DNA from: Ophiura sarsii
Lineage: Eukaryota; Echinodermata; Ophiuroidea; Amphilepidida; Ophiuridae
Direction: 5' to 3'
Assembly: GCA_035610835.1 (NCBI GenBank)
Contig: CM069445.1
Span: 30,802,811 to 30,866,810, forward strand
DNA: 64,000 bases
Below are positions 45,036 to 56,070 of this stretch, in pieces. The notes beneath the pieces are model-generated. The model was given only the letters and a program-made list of their open reading frames with translations. It was not told the origin of the DNA and made no database searches. Within the stretch, counting starts at the first letter, position 1. Every line of letters starts with the position of its first letter. The position numbers and the translations under genes were made by a program.

Positions 45036-46067
45036 TTACTGTTTACGATACTCCAGTATCTTTTTATCAAAGGTCAACAATATACAGTTGCTAGGATCAG
45101 TATATGGTTCTGACACATCAAATTGTTTCCATAAGGTGAGATTCACATCTGTACTCTGATCTGCATTTATGCTCAAGTCTGTATTATGCACCAATTTGTT
45201 AACATTCACAAACACTTTATCCTGGATACGGAAGGCACCCATATCGTTAGCAGGTATCTGATCTTGTTGCACAGATTCTCCAATGGCAACCATTGTGGAA
45301 TTCCTGAGAGACTTCATCTTCAGCTTGTTGACAAATGTCTCTGCGATGATAGATACACCATGTTCTGGTGTCTCGTACAATACTCTGTAGCATACATCTT
45401 CATGAACAAGAAGTACTGGGTGCAAAGATCTGTATTTGTAGCAGTACAAAATACTATAATGCTGCTCACTTAGCTTTGTTTCCCATGAATTAGTATGTGG
45501 ATTGTATACCACTATCAAATGCTTACATTTCATGAAGAACAGTTCATCTTCATGTGACACTCCACACACCAGAAGATTATCTTGAAATGCAACTGCTGAT
45601 GTCCAAATGAAACCTTTTGGAAGTGAAGGCACATCCTCCCATTCCTTCTTCTCAAGGTCAAAGCGTTCAACAGTATCTGCATATATCGTCTCATCACCAT
45701 CTTGATCTGATCCACCAATGGCATAAATGAAACCAGACATATGCACCAATAGTATGTTGTGGCGTGCTTTGTTCAGGTACGGTAACGATTTCCAATCGTT
45801 GAGCTTGGCATCATAACTTGGTACAGCAGAACTGCATACCTTCTGCGTACCTTTCTCTTCACAATAACCATTATCACATGTACACCACCTCCTGTAAATC
45901 TCTTTAATACCCCCTACTGCATACAAAGTTTCATCAACCACAATCAAAGATGCTAAGTGGGGCAAAGTGAACTTGTAGAGCGCCTTCCATTCCCTGGTCA
46001 TTGTATCATAGTAGCTGAAAAAACAAGGTTCATCCACCTCATCAGCAGGACACAAGATCACAGGGGC
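45036..46067 (-). CDS. Orphan Kelch-repeat terminal exon, copy 2
   Basis: An intact 343-residue Kelch exon from acceptor TTCATAG at 46,068 to its own stop. It is clearly paralogous to 9,004-10,023: LIVVDETLYAVGG, MSGFIYAIGGSDQDG and RFDLEKKEWEDV are shared, with substitutions throughout and small indels. It starts APVILCPADEVDEPCFF. No BTB or BACK exon is visible between it and the next Kelch exon upstream, at 52.5 kb. It may be an alternative last exon spliced to BTB-BACK exons beyond 64 kb, or a recent pseudogene that still has an open frame. The lack of stops favours recent or ongoing function. Confidence 0.85.
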   Translation of the reverse strand, partial: APVILCPADEVDEPCFFSYYDTMTREWKALYKFTLPHLASLIVVDETLYAVGGIKEIYRRWCTCDNGYCEEKGTQKVCSSAVPSYDAKLNDWKSLPYLNKARHNILLVHMSGFIYAIGGSDQDGDETIYADTVERFDLEKKEWEDVPSLPKGFIWTSAVAFQDNLLVCGVSHEDELFFMKCKHLIVVYNPHTNSWETKLSEQHYSILYCYKYRSLHPVLLVHEDVCYRVLYETPEHGVSIIAETFVNKLKMKSLRNSTMVAIGESVQQDQIPANDMGAFRIQDKVFVNVNKLVHNTDLSINADQSTDVNLTLWKQFDVSEPYTDPSNCILLTFDKKILEYRKQ

Positions 46068-46435
46068 CTATGAATGGAATGGAAGAGATAAACATTGATA
46101 ACCTTTGAGAGATATGTGAGTTTAATTATAAAAATGCTGTGCAAGCATATTCATTGAAAGTACTTTATGCATGCCATACTTAAACCTGGGCCAATGCCAC
46201 TGAATGCAATACAAGGTTTTGGATTTTGGCATTGCGTCAAATCACCGACGATGAGCGGGTGTTTAAGGGCATTTTGCATGAGCTTGGATAACAGAGAGGC
46301 TGTCCAAGGTGAATCAAAATCAATTGTGCATGGATTGTAATGGACCCTTGATCTTGATGTGTAATGACTTACAAATCTGATGTTGTTTGTGTGTGAGTGA
46401 GGAAAGTTACAAAAAAATAAGCAAAATTGTCCCAA
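46068..46435. repeat. Block B right part
   Basis: Matches 10,024-10,870 of block A without the two MITEs there, and thus supplies both empty sites. Confidence 0.85.
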
Positions 46436-47285
46436 AACTATATGTTTTAGGGATTCCTTAACCAGAGCCTGCTCACTGTAATCTAATGTTGATCTGACTA
46501 ATTAGCATCTTCTACCTGGGATATCTCCCAGTTTAACTTCACCCCTGTCATACAGAGTGGGTCAGAAAGAACGGGCACTTTTTCTTAGAGAAAGCGCCAC
46601 TAAAATTCCATGCCTGCATATTCATATCCAATTAGCGCTACAAAGACCACATAAATATTTGGCTTTAATTTGAACATTAGGTCATAACGTTACAACACTT
46701 TTAGTAGAACCCGTTATTTTTAAGCCAATCCACAGAATAGCAATAACACACAGTCTTGTTGGGTGGCTGATCAGAGATGCCAACCAATGAAACTAGAGAA
46801 AACATGAAAATGCACATGAATGTTGGATACAAAATCTTCAAAATTTGGGGCTTTACTAAAATTAGTGTAACAAATAATGCAATGATCGATTTTTAAAATT
46901 CCTCTTTTGAATGAAAGCCAAATTATAGATCTTTATATTGCTTCCATTGGTTTAGAATATGCCCACATTCAATTTTGTGTGATGCCTTTGTGAAAAATGC
47001 CTGTTCTTTCTGACTCACCCTGTACATGTGCCACATACCCACTTTCATTTGGACTGCTTCAAAAATATCCAAACTACTCTGCTTTTGTGTAATGGGGCTC
47101 TCTGCGTGGCGGGAGATCAACATCTGATCGCGGTAAGCAGGCTCCGGTAGAGGAGTCCCTAAAACCATACATGTACATGTAGATCCTTAAAGATCTATGC
47201 TAAAACATATAGTTTTGGGACAGACTCCTCTACCGGACTGCTTACCTAAAGATCTGATGTTGATCTGACTAATTTGCATCCACAT
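46436..47285. mobile_element. Foldback element, copy 1, with a nested MITE
   Basis: The word GATGTTGATCTGACTAATTT with a preceding GCTTACC/CTCCTCTACCGG block occurs at about 46,470-46,500 (diverged) and 47,215-47,275, and inverted at 47,113-47,165. The last two form a hairpin. A related copy is at 56,661-57,095. A TA-flanked MITE sits at 46,553-47,022. Confidence 0.7.
46553..47022. mobile_element. TA-flanked Tc1/mariner-like MITE nested in the foldback element
   Basis: CAGAGTGGGTCAGAAAGAAC and GTTCTTTCTGACTCACCCTG are inverted ends flanked by TA. 470 bp, no transposase. Confidence 0.8.
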
Positions 47286-48682
47286 CAGTCATCTGGTGGA
47301 GGCGCAAAAGAGCCAAGACCCCAAATTAATAGTACTACAGTTTAGTTTTCGACCGAGAGTTAATATCACAAGATAAACATCAAGATGGGGTCACGGTGAG
47401 CACTTATAACATCTATGTTATTATAAGTCTCACTTGCATATATGGAAGTACTGATATGCCGATCAACTATGGTCTTGGTTGTTGCCCAGTAGCCTTTTAT
47501 GAAAGCACAACCGGAGCAGCCAACGTACCCCTGGGAGAGTGCGAGTTACCCTAGTTGGGATCGTTCTGAGAAATGAGGATGAGAATGTCGCATAGGTACA
47601 CACCAAGAGGCTGCTTCATAAATGTCATTCACTGTGAGATCTCTGTGATAAAGCTCAAGATATAGTGCACTTTTAGATTGTGTCCAAACATGGTCTCCCT
47701 GCTCTATGGCATATTAGATTTGTTTCCCACTAGAACTAAGTGTTTCAGTGCGAGTAGGAAATAGTTGACCACTTTTCCCCTGCATAATAATAATAATAAA
47801 CAGGATTTATATAGCGCCTAACATCAGAACCAGTCACTAGGCGTTTACAATGGTAAAAATGGTACACAATGATATAAAGCATTATACAATATACAGGGTG
47901 AATCAAAACAAATTGTGCACGATTTGAAACGCCTATTTGACCTTGATGCGTGCATTGAATTATAGAGTATTTGTTGTCTGTATAAAGCGTTGTTAATCTT
48001 GTTTATCCTCCCAAAAAATGAAAGAAATCGACTGATTTTTTTTGCTGAAGACATGTGTGTGCCCTGTCCAACATGTTTCGAAAACTTGTCTAACCATTCC
48101 CCTGTTGCGGCATAGGAATGTCACTTCGGCTCTGACACATGCCTCCACTTCTTGAAGGTTGACTGGTAATGCGGGTATTCAGATTTGTCTTTTCATTTGA
48201 CACTTTGGTATCAGAAGATTAACTGCTTATTCCAGAGTAAAAAGAATCAATATTTCAGGAACATTTTGACAATTGGTGTGATTATAATGAAAACCATATT
48301 ACTGTGTGTAAATCCAATTGAAATGGCAAAAAATGTGGTCAGCTTTCAAAACTTATCACAGTTTGCTTCATTTAACTTTCATCTTTTGGGAGGATAAACT
48401 AGATTAAAAATAGGGACAGCGGTCCCAAATAGGTCGTCCGTTTACATGGGTAGATTAAAAACAAGGTGGATCTCAAACCACAGGCATCTAGTAAGAAAGA
48501 GGTTAGACCACTAGCGGATCCAGGATATAAAAAATAAAATAAACATCCTGGAGTTTGGTTGCAATTGTACTTCACCTGTTTAAATGTAATTAATTTTACA
48601 TATGCAGCTAATTTTACATCATGTGACCTTTGACCTAATTAACATATGAATGTGTCCATGTTGCATCCGTGACCCAAGTTTG
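47286..48682. other. Non-coding stretch with an ATTTATATAGCGCC repeat
   Basis: 47,775-47,845 holds an ATAATAATAATAAACAGG start followed by ATTTATATAGCGCC, a word common in marine invertebrate repeats. 47,890-47,970 is a diverged copy of sequence at 10,780-10,870. 48,545-48,585 matches intron 1 of KLHL gene 1 (19,402-19,440). No gene. Confidence 0.55.
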
Positions 48683-48845
48683 ATATAAAATCGGATGGAT
48701 TGAGCGTGATACACAAAGATATTGGTCGAGCTATGAGTTTTAAAAAATATTGTGCGAGACGCAGTCGAGCACAATATTTTTAAAACTCATAGCGAGACCA
48801 ATATATTTGTGTATCATGCGAAAAAATCCGTCCGATTTTATCATT
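48683..48845. mobile_element. Hairpin element
   Basis: AAAATCGGATGGATT at the left pairs with AAAATCCGTCCGATTTT at the right, and GAGTTTTAAAAAATATTGTG with its complement in the centre. Confidence 0.75.
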
Positions 48846-50745
48846 ATTATGCAGTGAGAATCTGACTTGACAACAACAAAAAAATCAACAAAAATTAAAA
48901 AAAATCACCCATAATATTGTAAAAATATCAATAACATTTTTTTGTTCCAAAGAACAGACAATTAATTTTGTTTCCTAAAAATAAAAAAAATCCTGAAAAA
49001 GAAAAAAAATCCTAATTTTTTTTTTCCTAATTAAAAATCCCCAAAAAATTCTAAAAAAATAACAATTTTTTTTAAAAAAAAAAACCTAAAAAAAAAAAAA
49101 TCCAAACATTTTTTTTTTTAAATTCCAATTTTTGTGTTGTTTAAATTCCAAAAATTTCTCTTTTTTTAATTTTTTTTTTTTTAAATCCCCCAAAAATATT
49201 CCTAAAAAAATTATCAGAATATTTCAACAAAAAAATTTTAAAAAATAGTCTACTGCATTTTGTGACTGCATTGTACTCATGCAGGTAACCAAACTGACCA
49301 AGTTCACTGACCAAGTGTGGTACAATATTGGATGACTTGAGGGCGATACAGTGAAAATTGGTTAAGCCTTGAAAAAAAAATTGGACGAGCCGCAGGCGAG
49401 TCCGATTTTTTTTCAAGGCGAAACCAATTTTCACTGTATTGTTCGAAAAAAGGAATCCAATATTTACATTATTATGTTTTGAGAATCTGACTCTAATTAA
49501 AGATGGGACATCTATGCTTGTTAATTTATATGAAATAGGATAGCCATCCATTTGTCAAAATGTAGTATAGGCTAGGCCATGTAGGCCTAGGTCACGCTAG
49601 CATCATATCATCACCTAGGGCTCTCTTTTAAATTCAAAGTGGGGTGACTGTTGCAGTTTTGCATCTGTGTTACATTGCAATACACCCCAAAAGTAACGCT
49701 AATGCATCTATAAATAAGACACTGGTTCATTTTGAATGGTAAATCGTGAGCCTAGTCCTAGGCCTGCACACATGAGAAATAAGCTTATTTAGGGTGTATT
49801 TTCGTCTGGAATTTCAACAAGAAAACTGTAAAAATCAAAATATGTTTTAAATGACTAACTATATCATTGCTATTTGATTTTTTCATTGGAATGTGTAAAC
49901 ATCATGGAAATATTGAGGGAATTTAGGTTTATAAAGGCCAGCACAAAAATCGGAAATAAAAATAAGAAGCTTTACTTTTTAGGCCTAGCTAGTAAAAAGG
50001 ATATAAATTCTCCTAGTTTTAAACCCACTATAAAAAGACCAAAAGTACAACATTTTTAGCCAAGGAGTATTTCACACTGTTTGCATTAATTTACCATGTC
50101 CATGTTTATTGTATTTACTCTTTTCATGAGTAATTCTGATGGAACCTCAGCTCCACACAAAATGTACCACAGGTGTCGGCCATCTTGTTTGTTGTTTACT
50201 GTTTTCAGTTCAGGATGTTAATTTGGATTGTTCCATTGAGTTAAATAGGGGGTTATATTATAGTGACGGTAGGGGCTAATTGACTAGTAAAGAAGATAGT
50301 TTTTCAACATGTTTCCCATCCAAAAATAACAAAATTATCATTCTATTGTCTTGTTAAAATATATATTAATCATTATATTTTGTTTCTTTAGAGAAAATAC
50401 ACAAATATGTCAATTATTTATCCAGCGTCAGTTATGAAAAGTTTTAACTAAAAATTACAGTTTCAAACCCTTCAAATGTATGGGTCAATCCAGCAAAAAC
50501 ATTGAACCAATCAAAAGCTCTTATTCCAAACTGTCCGATACAGTAAAAAATTTAAAAAAAACAGTCCAATACTTGATTAACTCGAGTTCAAAGCTCTGTG
50601 TAAATGAATGGACGGAAGATTCTCAAAACATAATAATGGAAAAACTTGGTCACCAAGTTCACTTCAGTGACACAAGTTGCAGAATAATAGGTCTTTACCA
50701 ATGCATTGCAAGTATAGGACGGAAGATTCAAACTGCATAATAATG
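48842..50745. repeat. Two nested inverted-repeat elements with A-rich core
   Basis: The outer ends CATTATTATGCAGTGAGAAT (48,842) and the complement at about 50,722-50,744 enclose inner ends CATTATTATGTTTTGAGAAT (49,472) and its complement at about 50,620-50,640. A hairpin at 49,342-49,452 and long A/T runs (48,880-49,250) lie inside. The minus-strand frame over the A runs is low complexity, not a gene. Confidence 0.65.
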
Positions 50746-51600
50746 GTTGCAATTGGTCATTGTATGGAAAAATGAACAAGAGACAAAAAAAAAGTGTACT
50801 AAATTTTACATCTTGACCTCAGATGTCCTTTGACCTTTCTATGCGACCTTTGACCTCATTAACATATGCGGGTTTCCATGTTGTATCTATGACTGAAGTT
50901 TGGTTGCAATTGGTCATTGTATGGAAAAGAAATGGAAAAATGTTATCAATTTTACATATGCAGCCATTTCTACATTTACATCTTGACCTCAGATGACCTT
51001 TGACCTTGGTATGTGACCTTTGACCTCATTAACATATGAAGGTTTCCATGTTGTATCTATGACCAAAGTTAGGTTACAATTGGTCATTGTATGGAAAAGA
51101 AATGGACAAATGTAATCAATTTTACATATGCAGCTTGACCTCGGATGACCTTTGACCTTGGTATGTGACCTTTGACCTCATTAACATATGAAGGTTCCCA
51201 TGTTGCATCTATGACCGAAGTTTGATTGCAATTGGACATTGTATGGAAAAGAAATGGAAAAATGTAATCAATTTTACATATGCAGCCATTTCTACATTTA
51301 CATCTTGACCTCAGATGACCTTTGACCTTGGTATGTGACCTTTGACCTCATTAACATCTGAAAGTTTCCATGTTGTATCTATGACCAAAGTTTGGTTACA
51401 ATTGGTCATTGTATGGAAAAGAAATGGACAAATGTAATCAATTTTACATATGCAGCCACTTTTACATATATACATCTTGACCTCGGATGACCTTTGACCT
51501 TGGTATGTGACCTTTGACCTCATTAACATATGAAGGTTCCCATGTTGCATCTATGACCGAAGTTTGATTGCAATTGGACATTGTATGGAAAAGAAATGGA
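50746..51600. repeat. Tandem DR1-bearing repeat array
   Basis: About five units of roughly 165-180 bp with TTGGTCATTGTATGGAAAAG, TGACCTCATTAACATATG and paired TGACCTTTGACCT words. The perfect 13-mer appears about eight times here. Same family as 20,880-21,180. Confidence 0.9.
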
Positions 51601-51604
51601 CAAA

Positions 51605-51680
51605 ACAAAAAGTGTATACCAAATTGTTACAAAAAGTGTATACCAAATTGTTACAAAAAGTGTATACCAAATTGTTGACA
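51605..51680. repeat. 24-bp tandem repeat, three copies
   Basis: ACAAAAAGTGTATACCAAAT recurs three times at 24-bp spacing, followed by a CACACA-rich stretch. Confidence 0.9.
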
Positions 51681-51814
51681 CACACACAGCCCCACACTCA
51701 CACAGACAGACTACACACACGAAGGATGCAGCCATAAGGTCTCTCTCCTACGGACGACCTAATAACACATGATACAGCGCGATCTTAAAAAAAAAAAAAA
51801 AAAAAATAACCCTG

Positions 51815-52250
51815 TCATTAATCCTAAGCAAGTGCAGATTGTGGAGAACAGGTGTGATATGCTGGTGGTCCATTTTCGTTACACGTCTTGCAGCAGTGTT
51901 TTGGATCAGCTGCAGCCTCCCAATGTCACGAGACGGAAATCAGTAGAGCAAGCTATTGCAACAGTCCAAACGAGACGTCACAAATGCATGAACAAGACGC
52001 TCTGTTGATCGCATATATATCAAGAAAGTGCTGTATTTTAGCAATCTTGTACAGGGCTGTCGAAGATGACTCCAAGATCTTTCACTGCCACAGAAGGGGA
52101 AATATCAGCTCTAGTGATATCTGGAAACGGTGGGGATTTCTTAAACCTGGAAGTAAGATGGAGAACTTCTGTTTTTGATTCATTCAGCATAAGTTTGTTT
52201 TGCACACTCCAAGCTTTAACGTCACAAAATGTTGATGCACGTGAATATTT
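51815..52250 (-). pseudogene. LINE reverse-transcriptase fragment
   Basis: Minus-strand frames read VKAWSVQNKLMLNESKTEVL and VKDLGVIFDS, followed in another frame by a region resembling HAFVTSRLDCCNSLLY and QLIQNTAARRVTK. This is the late RT (thumb) region of CR1/L2/Jockey-type LINEs. It is truncated on both sides and frameshifted. A run of A on the plus strand (51,786-51,806) lies at one end. It replaces the left half of the MITE seen at 7265-7479. Confidence 0.75.
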
Positions 52251-52503
52251 CATGCTTTACAGTAGTACAGCCAGCACGAAAAGAACCTTCCCATAATGCT
52301 TATAAAAGAAATATTTTTCTCTATAATGGTAGTGTAAGTTAATTATGTAATGCGATCGGACATAATTGTTTCTGGGAAGCTACAAAGTTTTTCTCTTGGT
52401 GTATACTGTGATATACATCAGGTCTCCAGTTCTGTAAGACATAAATCTTTCATCAAACCTGTAATCTTTTCACCTTGGGAGGACAACACCAGTTCTTATT
52501 TGC
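52251..52503. repeat. Segmental duplication block C, flank 3' of the Kelch exon
   Basis: Matches about 7459-7610, 8440-8480 and 8930-9003 of block A. The TA MITE and the hAT element of block A are absent, giving the hAT empty site at about 52,436-52,448. Confidence 0.85.
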
Positions 52504-53532
52504 TTAATAACTGTAAGTTAGTCTCTTTTTATCAATGGTCAACGATATACAGTTGCTATAAGTGTCTGACACATCAAATTGTTTCAATGAGGAAAGGCTC
52601 ACATCGGTACTCTGAGCTGTTGTGCTTATTCTCAAGTCTGTCTCATAAACAGACTTGTTTATATTCACAAACACTTCATCCTGGATACGGAAGGCACCCA
52701 TGTCATTAGCAGGTATCTGATCTTGTTTCACAGCTTCTCCAATGGCAACTATTGTGGAATTCCTGAGAGACTTCATCTTCATCTTGTTGACAAATGCCTT
52801 TATGATGATAGATTCATCGGGTACTGTTCCCCGGAACAATACTCTGTAGCATATGTCTTCATGAACAAAAAGTACTGGGTGCATAGATTTGTAATTGTAG
52901 CATCTCGGAAAATAATGCTGCTCACTTAGCTTTGTATCCCATGAATTACTATGTGGATTGTATACCACTATCACATGCTTATATGTCGTGTTGAACAATT
53001 CATCTTCATCATGTGACACTCCACACACCAGGAGATTACCTTGAAATGGAACTGCTGATGTCCAAATGAAACCTTTTGGAAGTGAAGGCACATCCTCCCA
53101 TTCCTTCTTCTCAAAGTCAAAGCGTTCAACTGTATCAGCATATATCTTTTCATTATCATATTCATCTGATCCACCAATGGCATAAATGAAACCAGACATA
53201 TGCACCAATAGTAAACTGTGGCGCGCTTTGTTCAGGTACGGTAAAGATTTCCAATCGTTGAGCTCGGCATCATAACTTAATACAGCAGGACTGCACACCT
53301 TCACGATGGATTCATTATTACAATCAGTATCATCATCAGCACATCCACACGACCTCCTGTAAATCTCTTTGGTACCACCTACTGCATACAAAGTGTTATC
53401 AACCACAATCAAAGATGCTAGATGGGGCAAAGTGAAATTAGAAAGAATCTCCCATTCCCTGGTCGTTGTATCATAGTAGTAGAAAAAACAAGGTTCATCC
53501 ACTTCATCAGCAGCATACAAGAGCACTGGGGC
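52504..53532 (-). CDS. Orphan Kelch-repeat terminal exon, copy 3
   Basis: An intact 342-residue Kelch exon from acceptor TCCATAG at 53,533 to its own stop. It begins APVLLYAADEVDEPCFF and keeps the Kelch signatures LIVVDNTLYAVGG, MSGFIYAIGGSDEYD and RFDFEKKEWEDV. It has a cysteine-rich insert near residue 63 (RRSCGCADDDTDC) where the other copies have a related CDN-containing stretch. It is closer to copy 1 at its C-terminus (SNCISLTIDKKRLTY). The nearest upstream sequence related to a KLHL gene is at 62.8-63.5 kb, so its BTB and BACK exons probably lie beyond the window. Confidence 0.87.
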   Translation of the reverse strand, partial: APVLLYAADEVDEPCFFYYYDTTTREWEILSNFTLPHLASLIVVDNTLYAVGGTKEIYRRSCGCADDDTDCNNESIVKVCSPAVLSYDAELNDWKSLPYLNKARHSLLLVHMSGFIYAIGGSDEYDNEKIYADTVERFDFEKKEWEDVPSLPKGFIWTSAVPFQGNLLVCGVSHDEDELFNTTYKHVIVVYNPHSNSWDTKLSEQHYFPRCYNYKSMHPVLFVHEDICYRVLFRGTVPDESIIIKAFVNKMKMKSLRNSTIVAIGEAVKQDQIPANDMGAFRIQDEVFVNINKSVYETDLRISTTAQSTDVSLSSLKQFDVSDTYSNCISLTIDKKRLTYSY

Positions 53533-53605
53533 CTATGGAAGAGACAAACATTGATATTTGATACCTTTCAGAGATGTGATTTCAATTATTTAAATGCTGC
53601 AAGCA

Positions 53606-53970
53606 TATGTGATGCGATCTGTGAAAACCCGTCGGATGTCGAAAATTAATCTCCAATACTTTGTGTCATCATCTTTTTATGAAATTTCACCTTCAAAAAC
53701 TTACTTTTAAAAGTAACTTTTCTAATTAACCTTATAATGTTATTCTATTGATGAACTATGCATCTGTTTTGGCCTGTTTTCATGATTTCTTGTTTTGTAG
53801 CTTTTTATGACATCACAATAATCAATCACTAATATATTTTTTTGTAGTGATCGTAGAAAAATGATCAGAACAGTTCTGTAATCAGCACAGTTTCAGCTTT
53901 CTTATGATATAATATCTCCAATATGAAAAATGCTACCATGTGGCCGGTTTTCACAGATCGCATCACATAT
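53606..53970. mobile_element. MITE with TGTGATGCGATCTGTGAAAA ends
   Basis: The left end pairs with TTTTCACAGATCGCATCACA at the right; flanks are consistent with a TA duplication. It sits exactly where homology of block C to blocks A and B ends. Confidence 0.85.
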
Positions 53971-54539
53971 AAAAGGGTTCAAAAAATGTAAGTTTCCCCT
54001 AAAATTAGATCACTTTTGTTTACATAACACACAACTTCACACACAATTAAACGTTTTGAAAAATTGAAACGATTATGAAAAGAGAAAACGCTTGGCTACC
54101 AATAGAAAGTTTCCATTTTAGTGTCTTAGCTGTTCTCAATGTTGTTAGTTTCAAAATATAAGTATTTGCTTCTATTTCCAGCTTTTTTTTAATCACTTTA
54201 CCCGTATCTCAGTGTTTCCAAATTAATGGAGGCCTAATGTTGATTTACATGCCTGTACGCAACTACATATTCATATGTCCTTAAGAAAATCAGTGGAGAA
54301 GTAATATAATGAGAATACTGGTAAATGCAGTATAGGGGTTTCTTATGTTCTGAGGTGGAAATGTGAAGTATTATATATTGTAGCCCTTCATCAAGGCACG
54401 GTTTTAATTAATTAAAATAGCCACAAATAATGAAGATTATAGTCTCAATCTACTTGAATTAAATATATGAACGTTTTCAAAACAAATAATTATCAGTATG
54501 CTGATGTGCCTCTAACTCCAAATATATTACTAACTAGAC
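53971..54539. other. Unassigned AT-rich stretch
   Basis: No gene or repeat edge seen. Confidence 0.4.
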
Positions 54540-56070
54540 ATAGTTCTGGTCTGAGACCAGAACACCTTGATTTTTTATGGATTAATGACCTCTAGTGACC
54601 CCATATGACATGTCACTTTAAATGGATCCAACAAATCTTTTGACCAATTCTGACAATCATGGGTCATTTCCTCCCGAAAAAATAGCATTTTGAGTGCGAG
54701 GAGTGAAATTTGACCTCTAGTGACCTATGTTGACCTTTGACCCAATAAAAATGATTAACTTTTTTTTCTTGTTTCATCAATGCCTACAAGATGAAACAAA
54801 TCCGGTCAAAATCGGAGCATGTCTTATATTTTACCCCTGTTTAGGTCAATGACCCCTAGTGACCCCATATGACATGTCACTTTTAATCGCTGAAGACCCT
54901 ATATGTACATGGATCCAAGAAATCTTTTGACCAATTCTGACAATCATGGGTCATTTCCTCCCGAAAAAAATAGCATTTTGAGTGAGGAGTGAAAATTGAC
55001 TTTTTGACCCCTAGTGACCTATGTTGACCTTTGACCCCATGAAAATGATTGATTTTTTTCTTCTTGTCTTATCAATGCCTACAAAATGAAACATGACCGG
55101 TCAAAATCGGAGCATGTTTTACATTTACCCCCGTTTAGGTCAATGACCCCTAGTGACCCCATATGACATGTCACTTTTAATCGCTTAAAGGTGCGTTCAC
55201 ACTCCCGTCGTTGCGCATCGGCCGACGTCGATGGACATCAGTGCGTGAGTTGAAGCAATGTCAACTTTTGTCCATCGACGTCAGCCGATGCGCAACGACG
55301 GGAGTATGAAAGCACCTTAAGAGCCTATGTGTACATAGATCCAAGGAATCTTTTGATCCATTCTGATAATCATGGGTCATTTCCTCTCGAAAAAATAGCA
55401 TTTTTAGTGCGAGGATTGAAAATTTACATTTTGACCCCTAGTGACCCCAAATATTTTTTGATTTTAAAAACCGAACTATTATGTATGCACACGGTCAAAA
55501 GGAATATGTTGACAAATTCTGACTATCCTAGGTCATTTCACTAAATTGCAAACGCATTTTAAGTGAAAATCACGTTTTGACCCCTTATGACCCCTGTGTG
55601 ACCTTTGACCCCGAACTGTGAATACCCTATATGTAGGTCTGGTAGGGGGTCCTACTGACCAAATCTGGTGATTGTAGCATGTACACTGTAGAAAAAATCG
55701 AGTGCAAGGAATGAAAATTGACCTTTTGACCCTAGTGACCTATGTTGACCTTTGACCCATGAAAATGATTGACTTTTTTTCTTGTCTTATCAATGCCTAC
55801 AAAATGAAACATGACCGGTCAAAATTGGAGCATGTCTTACATTTTACCCCTGTTTAGGTCATTTCCTCCCGAAAAAATAGCATTTTCAGTGCGAGGAGTG
55901 AACATTTACATTTTGACGATCCTAGGTCATTTCATTAAATTGAAATGGTGTTTTAAGTGAAAATCACGTTTTGACCCCTAGTGACCCTTGTGTGACCTTT
56001 GACCCTTAACTGTGAAGACCCTATTTGAAAGTCAGGTAGGGGGTGGGGTCCTTCTGACCAAGTTTAGTGA
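54540..56070. repeat. Tandem repeat of about 290 bp, five to six degenerate units
   Basis: Units share AATCATGGGTCATTTCCTCC, GAAAAAATAGCATTTT, TGACCCCTAGTGACC and TTGACCTTTGACCC. The first two are about 293 bp apart; later ones are more diverged. A 129-bp MITE interrupts the third. Confidence 0.85.
55189..55317. mobile_element. 129-bp Harbinger-like MITE
   Basis: AGGTGCGTTCACACTCCC pairs with the complement of GGGAGTATGAAAGCACCT, and GACGTCGATGGACA with its complement. The flanks are TAA on both sides (55,186-55,188 and 55,318-55,320). Neighbouring tandem units lack it, showing the empty site. PIF/Harbinger elements make 3-bp TA-rich duplications. Confidence 0.85.

Noticed and set aside
45186..45473. 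Plus-strand frames over the Kelch exons
   Set aside because: Antisense shadows of the conserved minus-strand Kelch exon.
49141..49551. 136-residue minus-strand frame
   Set aside because: Largely encoded by A/T runs inside a palindromic repeat.
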